From contig CALNXK010000560.1 of the NCBI GenBank assembly GCA_942486035.1, forward strand, positions 37,501 through 101,500: a stretch of DNA of 64,000 bases, written 5' to 3'. Numbering within the stretch: position 1 is the stretch's first letter; each line of letters starts with the position of its first letter. A program made the translations under genes and the position numbers. The notes under the pieces were generated by a model. That model saw only the letters and a list, made by a program, of their open reading frames with translations, made no database searches and was not told the origin of the DNA. The DNA comes from Porites lobata (Eukaryota; Cnidaria; Anthozoa; Scleractinia; Poritidae). Below, in pieces: positions 27,501-39,500 of the stretch.

Positions 27501-30500
27501 TTTAACTTTTTTGTTAACCGTAACTGAAAAAAATTAACCGATAGCCGTAAAAGAGCCAAAATTTTAGCCGATAACAGTAAAAACCACCACCCCATTGAGA
27601 CGACCCTCTTTCTCTTGCCGTCAAATAAAACTTTTGAAGGCATTTGTTTAGCTCGTGCAGGGAAATTTCTTCAAAAGGAGTTGTGATTCATTCTGTCAAA
27701 ACGATTATTAAATTTAGTTTTAAGCTTATTTATGACAAGTCAACTAAATAAAGTAACGCAAGACTTAATTTTTCTGGATATCCTGAAAACTGACTCAGTG
27801 CGTCACGCCGGTCATGTGTTGAAAACAATGAGAATCACAAAATGCCCAAGGTCGACGATTGAGTCTACCTCCAGCCAAGGGGAATGTTTGAAATCGCTTG
27901 AGATTTCTAAAGAAGCATTTTATGTTTTTAGAAGAATTAAAGCGGAGAATTCGTGAAAATGGAATAAATTTAAGACTGTCATGTATCTAACCTTATCAAC
28001 CGCTTTCAAAACATTTCCCGGCTGCCTGATCACTGCCACAAAACACAGCGCACTTTGCATTCTCTCCGGATTTGTCGCATTTATTTAGTGACTCAGACCA
28101 CAGGGATCCTTGAGTCCCTCTCACATTCTTCCCAGCTGCAACGCTTGTTTTCTACCATATCCCGATAAAAATACCCGAAAAAAAACAATGTTTTGACTCA
28201 ACACTCGGTAAACGCGCATACAAAGCCGTTGAGTGAGAAGCAAAGTTTGTCTTTGGGGGGTCTTATCAGACGTAGACTATTTTTAGAATCTGTGCGCAGC
28301 GTTATCACCGTACTTCCTCGAATAAGCACCCGGGCGCTTAATTAAAAATTTCTGCTAAAAGGAGGACTGTACACTACCGCAAATGATCCGGAGACCGCAA
28401 ATGATCCTCGACCGCAAGTGATCCCAAAAGTCAACCGCAAATGATCCCGAAAGAAAATAGGAATGGCTTGCACTCAAGTTAGCGGGTGATCGTGTCAATT
28501 TTATTATTATTACGTATACAAAACGTCAGATTTAAAGCGAAATTTTACTTCTCAAATAAATACATGAATAAAAACAAAATGAAAAAAAATCATTCAAGTG
28601 TAAACTATGCAACACACGACTTTTACCTCATGCCAAAATGCTGCTTGTTCCAATGAATTTTTTCTCTGGTGGGTAGATTACGCCTTTGCCTTTCCAAATT
28701 TTAACCTAGCTTTGTTCAATGAGAACGAAGCTGATGTAGAAACTGAATCGTAACCTTACCGAGGAAGAGAATTCTAGTCAGTGTTAAAAAATTTTAACGC
28801 AAATCACAATTGAAGACGAGAATGAACTGGCAGAAAGAGAGGTTTTCCCAAAAACAATTAACGAGCGAATCCTTCGACAATGACAACAAACTTAGCTTGA
28901 AAAGCTTCTTTGCCTTTTGCAGTGTTTTTTTTATTTTTACGAGGACAAACGGAGGAAAGATGGAAACGACTTCTAGACAGACACAGTGTCCGGTTTCCAA
29001 AATACTCCGGCGTTACATTAAAGAGCTAAAACTTACAGTGCTCTTAGTTTTGACCGAATAAACTTTTTCAAAATGGCGAATTTGTTTTTACTTTCTCGGA
29101 TAACTTGAGATCAGGCCCAATTTTAGCGGTTCTCATTCATTCTCTCTAATGGCTACCCCGCCGGAATGTAATTTTCAAAGCGAAACGGAAATAGAGCCTG
29201 ATCTCAGGTTATTTCTCGGAAAGCTTTTGTTATGTTCTATTGTTTTCGTGCGCCAATAAAAACTTTCTTTTTTGACGCCTGTCAAATGACAGTCAGATCG
29301 TGCGTCCTGCACTTGTTTTCGGTCCCCCAAACAGGAAGAAGCCATACAATACACATCTTATTAGCCTCGTTTTTTCGGTCCAGACTGTAAATTACGGATC
29401 CTCGTTTTTTTCCATCGATTTATGGCCTAAGCGCGAAGCGCGGGGGTCATAAATCGATGACAAAAAAACTCGGTCCGTAATTTACAGTACGGACCGAAAA
29501 CTCGGCTAATTTGAGGTATATACAAACACTGTAATTTCTCCCACGTTTGCCTACTCGTCAAGATGGCGTCACAAGGTCTTATAACTTGATACGGTTAAGT
29601 AAAAAACATATTTTTTCGATTTTCATCACTCAAATAATCATCCTTTTCGAAATCTCAGCCTCGGCTTTATTCTTAAAATATTCTTAAAATTTTGCAAATT
29701 TCAGCCTCGCTATTCTTACAAAAAATGTATTCTTATAGAAAAAAAGAGTGTATATCGGTAATTCAGTTAAAACACAAGGAAATGAAATCATACATTCACT
29801 TTCAGTTTCATGCGGTTCAGTAGTTCGTCTGTCATATGAATAGTCCTACGTACTGTGATCGAACTTGATGCGTGGTGATTATTTTCGCAAATCCAACTCG
29901 AAATCCATATCGAATCCTAACTCGAAAATCTAATTCGAAAAACCAACTCAAAATCTTAGCTCAGCAATATGTATCCTCCTCTGCATGCTAGTATAATGAC
30001 AGACCCATGACAGTTCTTGAATCCATTGTGCTAATTACTTACCATTTACTTCAACTCTTACTTTCATTACAATACCACCGTACCAGCAACCGAATAACGA
30101 CTGCTCTTGTTTCTTTACAGTACTTTGTCCAAGAGGTTGGCTTTCAAGTTTTTATGGCGGATGTTTCAAAGTCCATTTCAATTCCCTGGACTGGAACTCA
30201 GCAAAATCCGCGTGTGAAGCACTAGGATCAAGCCTCGCTGTATTGAATTCGAAAGCTGAATTACGAGAATTTACTCAGTTGTTGAAGAGTGCAGGAGCAA
30301 GCGAACCTTATTGGTGGATTGGTTTATACAGGGATCCCAAAAACAAGGGACAATGGCTATGGGTCGGTGGGTTAACGGCTTATTTCACTCCCTGGGATAC
30401 TGCACAACCAGACAATTTTAATTCAAACGAGGATTGTGTGGAATTCAGAATGAAGTCAGAGAAATGGAATGATAGGAACTGTTATAATATCAGGATTCCT

Positions 30501-33500
30501 TACATTTGTGAAATCAATGGTAAGTACAACATCCTTCATGAACATATAGAGCGGTTTTCACTTGACTGTCGTAAAACCAAAACCAAAGTAAATACACTAG
30601 TAAACTAAAGGGCGTAGTAAAACCAAAACCAAACCAAAACCAATTACTTTCGACAGTCAAGTGAAAACCGCTCTATACATGATTTTAAGACAAGAAAGAA
30701 AGTAATATAGGGCTTCAGGTCGCACATATTTATTCTGACCTGGAATGTTATGATCTGGTGGCTGCGGTAGGTGATACTATCACCATGCAGGGTCGAGATA
30801 CAGAGTGTAATTGCCCCCGCGAAATCCCGAGAAGGCACCCTAGTAACTCGCGCGTATATTAAGGACAGTACTTACAGTTCAAATATACAGTCGGTATACT
30901 AGAAAAAATCTCGATTTGCTCGAACAGGGGCCGCGAGGAATCGGTAGGTAATGATGACGTTTCTATTGTTTGCGCCCGCAAGAACGAAATGGTTAGGATG
31001 ACGTAAAGACAGAAAATCCCGAGGGGACCGCTCAGGTAGATTTTGTGACATTTATTGTGCAGTCATACTTCGATACTCTTTTGCGTTGCGCAGTGACATT
31101 CTGTGGAGCAGTTGTTTTGAAAGTTATGGACCAAAAGACACTCGTTAAGCGCAGATGAGCTTATAAGGTGCGTTTAACTGTGTATATATAAACACTTGGA
31201 GAGTTTGCCAGACACGAGTTCACAAATCACACAAGACGAGTGAACAACGGCTAGCTTATCACTAGCAGATTGATGGACAATTACAGAAATTCGCCGACAA
31301 TCAAATTCTGTGCTGACTTATTCCCTGCTCACAGATGTCCTTCCTTTATAAAGTGTCAAATAAGACTAGAATGCGCGAGTGTGAATAGATCAAACGTCCT
31401 TTTAATTTCTAGGGCTTACCTTCCGGCAAATAAAATGAACTGAATGTAAAAAGTGATTGAGAAATAGCGAAAAATTCAACTTCTTATTAAATCTTTTCTT
31501 ATGGTTTGGAATAAACTATTCTCGAAACTGAGAATGTTTTGATCAAAGCTGTGTAAATCGAGCTGAAACTGTGTATGGAACCTTGCGTGTCCTGTATTTA
31601 TCTCACCTATTGTATGGAATATGTATGAAAATCTTCATTATGAATCGGTATATTTCAAAGAGCTACACAACCAGCAAGAATACTATTGACCGACAATATA
31701 CAGAACGGGAGCAGCTGTAGTGTCAACTTTTACTAGTTGTAATATAGCCTGGAACCCAGTTAAAGGGGATTAGCTTGGGGCGGCTATATACAGGAACACT
31801 CGGTTTTCTTCAGTTCTTCAGTTATTTAATGCGCTCTTTCTCTTCACGGTAACTTTACAATTTCAGTTTCAAGAAAGGCAATGTAAGGTCTAGCGTCCTA
31901 CTTTTCTGGAGAAACAGCCGAGTACACACTTTAAGGTGCGAACTGTCATTCAGACTCAGTTCATGAATTTCGAGAACACAGCTGCTACCTGATGATGCGT
32001 ACTAGCAAGGTTGACACATTTCGTAGATTTTCAATACTAGAACTTAACTGCTTCTTACAAGGCCATCCCCATAAAATGTTTCGTTTCCCATCGCCCGACC
32101 GACCCATTTTTTTGGAAGGTGAAGAAACAAGTACTTTAATTTAGAAGCACACGATCTTGTCTTATTAACACCAATTGTAGCCTTTTTAGACATTTGATAG
32201 TCCTGTTAATAGCGGAGCTCCCGCGCGCGCGAAGCGCGCGCGCAGCGGAGCACCATGGGTAAGAAAATTTGGTAAACTATCCATCCGAGAAAACTTGGTT
32301 ATGACGTAGAGTACGCCCACCCGTACACACACTTCATGTAAGCCGATGTCAAATGTCACAATAGATCTTGCACAACTTGACTAGCCTCTTAGTTATGTAA
32401 GCCATCCGTATGAGTACGATTAGATTGACAGCTGTCAAAATCAGACATCCGCTGACAATTATCACATGACCATCTCGCGGGCTCAGATAAAAGACCAGTC
32501 GTTTTACCCCTATATATAAGCTGACATAATATGTCACACTTACCAATTCAACATAAAAACGAAACTACGCTGGGCAAGGCTGTCAGTTGACTGACAGTCG
32601 TTTAAAGTTACATTGGGAAGCCAAATTAAGTTCAATTGACAGCTGTCAAAATGGGACATGTGCAGACCACAATCAGAAAACTAGTAACGTGGGCTCAGGT
32701 TCGCTCAGGTACACGATCTGGCATTTTCCACTACATGCCGGACGGATATGTCCTACTCACACTTGTAGTCCGTTAATTCGAATATTCGCCATTCTAATGA
32801 AGGTTAATTGACAGCTGTCAAACTAGAGTATACGCTGACCATCATCACCTGAGTGGATCGCGGGCTCATTTTTCTATCCATTGAGGTCACGTAGTGTTTA
32901 AAGTTTTGCGCATATATTTTATTTGATCACAGGCTCAATTCGAAGCCCCATAGCTTTATAGAAAATCTGTCCATCCTAGAAAATTCGGCAAGCACGTGAC
33001 CGTACACCGAACACCCGACCTTCCTTCTGTCCGCACCACAGGCATACCAATGTTTCTGCTGACCAGTATCGCCTGACCGTATCGCGGGGTCAGGTATAGA
33101 CCCTCTGAGTTCGAGTAATTTTTTTAAGGTATCCGCTGACAAGTTGCTACTTTTCAAATGATCGCAGGCTCAAGTTCAATTTTTTTAAAATGCATATGAA
33201 ATAAGTCGTGTTCATGAGGCGCTTTTTTAAAATGTTGATTTCGAACTGACCTCGGACACGAAAATTCAACCGGCTTTTACATTTAAATGCAGGGAAGGCA
33301 ATCGCTTTTGACTTTTCTCACTGTCACGTGTTCATCACGCTCTACGTCCAATTTTTATGTTCTGATTGGTCAAAATTTGACAGGTGAGTTTATGGGGAAA
33401 ATTTATGCAGCGTCTGGAAACTTGCTTACTGATAGCTGGAGCTGACAGAGTTTTGTGTCATCTTGTGATGTTTTAAACTGTCTTTTTCTACTTGGTGTAC

Positions 33501-36500
33501 AAAATGAAATACAGCTGCTATCAACATTGTTCTGTAATTCGTGGCTGGTTTGCTTATTGCGCTTTTTGTTGACAAATGCACCGCTTGTCAAAGTCATTGG
33601 AAATCCGATTTCGGATGGCACCGTTTTCAAAAATGAGCTTACTCACTTGAGGCGTAAGAGGGTTGAAAAGTCTCAAGCGATTCTGGAACACTTGAAGACC
33701 TTCAGAAGCAGCATCTCGACTGGTAAGCCTGAGCAATTATTGTCTTTGATGTGTTTTTTTTTCGGTTTCCTGAAGTCGAGCGTATGGTTTATGCGGCTTA
33801 AGTTTATACACGAGCAATTATCTAACCTACAATAGTATCAGGTTTAAAAAGCCTTTAGACACTTTTTGACCCGCAAATTCAAAGAAAAGGTTCCGAGGAT
33901 TATTTAGTTATGATTTTGGCAGTAAACAGAAAGCTCTGATGGATTTTCTTGCCTCGAGTTCATCTTGAAAAAGAGAAAACACCGGGAAGCAGGCTTAAAA
34001 CATAAATAAGCTTATGCTTACCTGACTCATGATTTTCTGAGACACTTTACTCTCAATACTTCTCTTCGTGAATGAAAATTATTGCCTCTGTACATGTTTC
34101 ACCGAATTAAATTTATTTTATTGATTGTTAGTAGTCCCTCTCGCAATTTTTATCGCTGCACCGGTTTTTTTTTTTTAATTTCCAGTCGAACATAAACATC
34201 GCATGCAAGAATACTCAAAACGCCGCGCGTAAATATCACTCGCTTTGAAAGATTACACATAAAAAAATCATGCACAGTTTAATGAATAAAGGGAAGTAAA
34301 ACCTAAACATAACAATTTCTCTATCATGTTGAAGCGTGAATGGTAACTTTTTGACCCGCAAATTCAAAGAAAAGGTTCCGAGGATTATTTAGTTATGATT
34401 TTGGCAGTAAACAGAAAGCTCTGATGGATTTTCTTGCCTCGAGTTCATCTTGAAAAAGAGAAAACACCGGGAAGCAGGCTTAAAACATAAATAAGCTTAT
34501 GCTTACCTGACTCATGATTTTCTGAGACATTTTACTCTCAATACTTCTCTTCGTGAATGAAAATTATTGCCTCTGTACATGTTTCACCGAATTAAATTTA
34601 TTTTATTGATTGTTAGTAGTCCCTCTCGCAATTTTTATCGCTGCACCGGTTTTTTTTTTTTTAATTTCCAGTCGAACATAAACATCGCATGCAAGAATAC
34701 TCAAAACGCCGCGCGTAAATATCACTCGTTTTGAAAGATTACACATAAAAAAATCATGCACAGTTTAATGAATAAAGGGAAGTAAAACCTAAACATAACA
34801 ATTTCTCTATCATGTTGAAGCGTGAATGGTAACTCTATTAATCGCACTGCAAATTTGGTGCCTGTGAAAAGTGAGAACCCGTCCGGCTGGCCGAAAAGTG
34901 ATTTTGGGAATTTTTTTTATCGTTTTCATTAAAAGCCCATAATTATTACCCTGCATATCTAGGACCAGATTTTTCTAACTGAAAAGTCCCGGCATTATAG
35001 AATTCTTTTCATGAAAATGTTTTACAATTCAATGCTATAATTTGTTGTGCAAACGAAGCGCGTGCTTTGATCGTCGTGGATATTGAATGAGTGCAAATTC
35101 TCTTGCAAAATTGTGAAAAACTGCAGAATTATAGGTTTAAATAGAGCAAAAAAGAACAAATTCTGTCCGAGGTCTGTATGATAAAAAAAGGGCCTCATAG
35201 TACTGTTTACCTGAGACGTGATGAGAAAAAGTATGTTTCAAAGGCTGGTTTACACGCCATCAGATTCGTCGCCAAGATTTACTATAGTAAACTAAACTTG
35301 TCGAACACAAAAAATCCGGCCTGATTTTTTTATTTTGGCCTCCCTTTTAGACAGAGGAATGCAACTTGTAAATTGGCTGCCACCAAGGACTATCGTGGCG
35401 CGTGTGTTTCTTAAAATTATAATTCGAGGTTATCCAATTATCCATAGTCTCTCTAACGGAGCAATGTTGGTGAGACTAGTGAATGCCACATTATGATGCA
35501 ACAGCGAATGCAAATACAATACACGAATAGGTCTATTTGTTTTCCAGGCCTAATCTACTGTGATCGAACATGATTGCTATTTTTCGGTGTACAAATAAGA
35601 CTATTTAATAACTCGATGTAAAATTTGTTGCACTCTTGGACGGTCAAATTCTGATTTTTCTCTAAAATCACTCAGCCTTTGCCTCAAAAGTCAAATGAAT
35701 GTGCCCTGATCTGTGGATTACAATTGCAAGTTTATTGTTTGATTTAAATTATGAATTTATTAACGGGAGCTTCGCTTTTAGCCCTGGCTAAATCTATATA
35801 TTATACATCTTTTACCATCTGATTATATCTTGCAGACTAAGCGTGAGATTTAATATGCAATCATGTGTTCATATATATATATTTTTTTGCCCGACCGACC
35901 GACCCGCCTTCACGAGAGGGAGGGCGATGGGAAACGAAACATTTTATGGGGATGGCCTAAACACAACCCCAGACTTAAGGGAAAAATTACAAGCATCAGT
36001 TTGGTAATAAAATTTCGATTACAAGTTTCGTAAAAACATATTAAAATTGTAACTAAATGTTTCGGCCGATTACAATATTAACTCCTAGTAGTAAACAAAT
36101 TAAATATGAAAAGGCGGGCTTATCCGAGAGCAAGACAGCTGAGAGAGCTAGTATTACATCTTTTAAGAGCTAGTATTACATCTTTTATCGTGCAACTTTA
36201 ATGAACTATTCACAAGGTAACACGCTTAATCAAACAGTACGAGATAGCAATTATTTCTTACCGAAGCCAGGTGATTACAAGACTTTTTCATTTAAAACGC
36301 CAGCTCCAGTTTAAGAGGTGTGAGCAGCTTAAGGCAAAGAGGAAGATTGATTGAAAAGATCGATGATTACAAAACTCAAAAAGAATTACAAGAATCAAAA
36401 GTTAACGAAAATATCCATAAAAAAAAATACTTTGGTTATAAAATAAAAGTTTAGATCCGTAACCCTCCGAGTCCGTCAGGTTACGGCAACGTAAGAGTTT

Positions 36501-39500
36501 TGTAATAATTTCCTTTGTTAAGATAATCTTAGAAAACGGTACAATTTCCATCATATTAACAATATTAAACATTGTAATTAAACTTATTTGAACGGGGCTG
36601 TTCCTGTTTGGAATACTGATTACTGACCTAATACCTTCTTGCAACTATTCCAATTTCGGTTATGAAAATTCATTTTATCCTTATTTTTCCCACTTCCTTT
36701 TTAACGTTCTAAATTGTGTTTTCGCGTTCTTTAACAGAATATAACATCAGGCATGAAGGAACTTAGGGTGTGTAGTGTAGCAAATTTGTAACAATCATCG
36801 CACTTTGTAATACCCTTTACAAATAGATTCCATGTTGCCATGCGTCTGTTCAGTAATAGATCACAGTGGTAAAAACAGCGAAGTGGCACACGAGCCGTAG
36901 ACGGGAGAATCACTGATATTTTCACCACATTTTGACGTCCTCTGTGATCTATTACCGAACAGACCCATTGCAACATGGAATCTGTTTGTTTTATACAATG
37001 AACAGAAAAGAAAAAAAAAAAACCACAAACTTGCCTCGTACCGCTAAATGTTCGAGGATTTGTGTCAGCTTAAGCATTTTCGTAGTCGTAAACGGTTCTT
37101 TTAGTTTTCATCTTTACTGATCTCTGACTACCATACAGTTCATCTCCAAAGTCTATCAAGGTATCCATCGATATCCACTAGCTCCAAGCAGAATACTCGC
37201 GAAAACTGCGAGTCTATCGTAGCAATGACCAAGATGACAACTGTTGTGAAGATTTCTTCCAGTTTAGGCATTTTCAAGTCGATAAGAACTCTCTTTGTCT
37301 AGTAATCACATTCTCTTGCTATGAGATTCGCTTTTAAGACTCTTTTATGACACTTAGCGTCACATGTCGCTTCGTTGGTATTATCTGGTATTATCATTTC
37401 CGTTCTTTTATTGTCGAACCTCTCAGAAAAATTATCGTGTCTCGTCTCCGTTATTAGAAAACCCAACAGCTGGTGGCGGTTTCTCGTCTTCTTCTTCTTT
37501 TAAAAGTTACGAGCTTGCTTGGTTACTTCATCATCTTTGATTGCACCATTCATGTTTTTTGAGAAGATAAATTATTCATATTAACTAAGTATTAAAGTTG
37601 AATAAATCGTTGAATAAATCTCAAAAGCTTTTTTTCAAAAGCCCCTTTTTTTCTTGGTTTCCTCCCTTTAGCTCTTTTTCCATTGCCAAGTATTAAGCAT
37701 TTTTGAATAATTTCCCTCTATTTCTTTTGCCTTTCACCCTTTTCTCTCCCGCCTCCCGCACCCCTCTCTCCCCCATGTATTCTCCCGTGTCCCAACCCCC
37801 CTGTTCTCCCCTACAAGTCTGGGGAGCCTAGAGATATTCGTTAAGAGAAACCGGGAAAGTGAACAGAAGCTATAGACAGTCAGTGGATGGTGGCATTTAT
37901 TATATTCAGAAAGAATATAACATGAGGGGTCAGCTCTTAAATCTTTTAAGGTGAGCAGAAATCAAGTTTATCAACTCCGTAGATGAAACTAACTCCCCAT
38001 ACCAATGTAGCGCCAAAGTTCTGCGTAACCTTGCAATGATTAAAAAAAAAACGATTTTTTTTCTCGAGAGAGCGCGAAAATCACGGAAAATTTGCCTCCA
38101 AAGGAAAAAGAATACAAGGACCGCCTTATCACTGGTTATTTCCGAGTTAGAACTAATCAACCAAGTCCTTCATTTCTTTGTTGTAAATAAGAAAATAAGA
38201 AAAATCTTGTAGCGTCAATGCATCAAAAACGTATAACGTAGCCAAGTACAGGCGCGCTTATTTTAAAGCACTTCGAAATGACCGACGGGCATGTTCAATC
38301 AGCACTGCACGAAAAATTCTAGATTAACACCAAATATTTGCTCGGGGCAAATATGATGCAAAGAAGTGCAAACTAGGAAGAAACCAGGGGCAAAGATGGT
38401 AAATAAGGCAATTGCATCCTAATTTACATGATAGGGTTGCAAATTCACGGGCAAATGCGGTATTTACCATCTTTGCCCCTTATTTCCTCCTAGTTTGTAC
38501 TTTTTCGTATTATGTTTGCCCTGAGCAAGTTTTGTGTATATCTAATTTTATGCACAGTGAAGAAATATTTAGAAACATGACCAGATTTTAAAATTCAAAG
38601 ATCTATCTCAAATCTCAATTTAGTGCCTAATCTGTACGCATAATAGGGAATCAGAGCAGTCTTAAACTCAATTGAAGAGATAACAATTCTGTCGACATCA
38701 GTTTTTATATAATTAATTATCTTTTATAGGTTGCCCTCTTGACTGGACTAAACACCAATCTTCGTGCTATAAACTATCCTCTAATTCCCTGGAATGGATC
38801 GCGGCAAAATTTGCGTGTGAAGCACTCGGATCTAATCTCGCAATGTTGGATTCACCAGCTGAACAACGAGAAATTGGTTGGGGAAACAGAACATGGATTG
38901 GTTTGCACCGTGACTCAAGTAACAACTCACGCTGGCAATGGATTGATGGTTCGTTAGCGGTTTACCTAAACTTTGCTAACCAATCAAGCAAGTGGAATGG
39001 TACTGAAGATTGCGTAGAAATGTATCCGTCAAGGAAATGGAATGTCTTGAACTGTAATACTTCTCTTCATTATTCTTGTGAACTATCGTCGGGTAGGTCA
39101 CGTTATTTTCAGACAACAAGAAATGAAATAGTTTTATATTCAAAGAGACGTATCTCAAATGTATTCTGTCAATTTTTTTTTTGTTTTTTAAAAAAGAAAA
39201 GTCACAATGGTGTAGATTGAAATAATAATAGTTGCTAAAGGACTAGCCTAGCATTTTATATTTTATACTAACTAATGCGATGCACTTGTGTAGTGCATTT
39301 TCAAGAGTTACTAGTAACGAAGGGGCCTTACCTACCTATTTATATTTTCTGCACACACACACACAAACTCTTTATTGTCTTTAAGTCGCAGTTATTCGTC
39401 TGCGTTCACTGCCCAATAGCGGTTTTCTGGAGAATTGGATAATATTTTACCAGATTTGTAACAAGATTGCACGATGGTTTTATGTTCGATTCTGCAGTAA

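Larger units (their letters stand above)
32210..35803 (+). mobile_element. Helitron/Helentron-like element, copy A
   Basis: 5' end TAGCGGAGCTCC with a GCGCGCGAAGCGCGCGC palindrome and GCGGAGCACCATG; 3' end GGGAGCTTCGCTTTTAGCCC then TGGCTAAATCTATATATTA. Shares long stretches with copies B and C (for example CGGACACGAAAATTCA, TCTGATTGGTCAAAATTTGA). It lacks the Arg-rich frame of B and C, and instead holds a diverged minisatellite (32400-33180). It also has an internal 485-bp tandem duplication. Confidence 0.65.
32057..35961. mobile_element. TIR element carrying a Helitron-like insert
   Basis: Left AAGGCCATCCCCATAAAATG then TTTCGTTTCCCATCGCCCG, and at the right the complement (GGGCGATGGGAAACGAAACA, TTTTATGGGGATGGCCTAA). 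Nearly the whole interior is the Helitron-like copy A (32210-35803). Target duplication not clear. Confidence 0.7.
35962..38729 (+). other. Intron 8, right part
   Basis: Holds a 22-bp direct repeat (GAGCTAGTATTACATCTTTT, twice at 36137-36187), the foldback at 36819-36990 and the palindrome at 38332-38538. No coding frame is supported. Confidence 0.5.

Noticed and set aside
28370..28460. CRISPR-like regular repeats ACCGCAAATGATCC
   Set aside because: The units are 14 bp with irregular spacing in a eukaryotic intron; an ordinary short tandem repeat.
30544..30608. Extension of the CTLD1 frame past the donor
   Set aside because: Reads into the TATAGAGCGG MITE; the GTAAGT donor at 30520 and phase agreement with exon 9 show this is intron.
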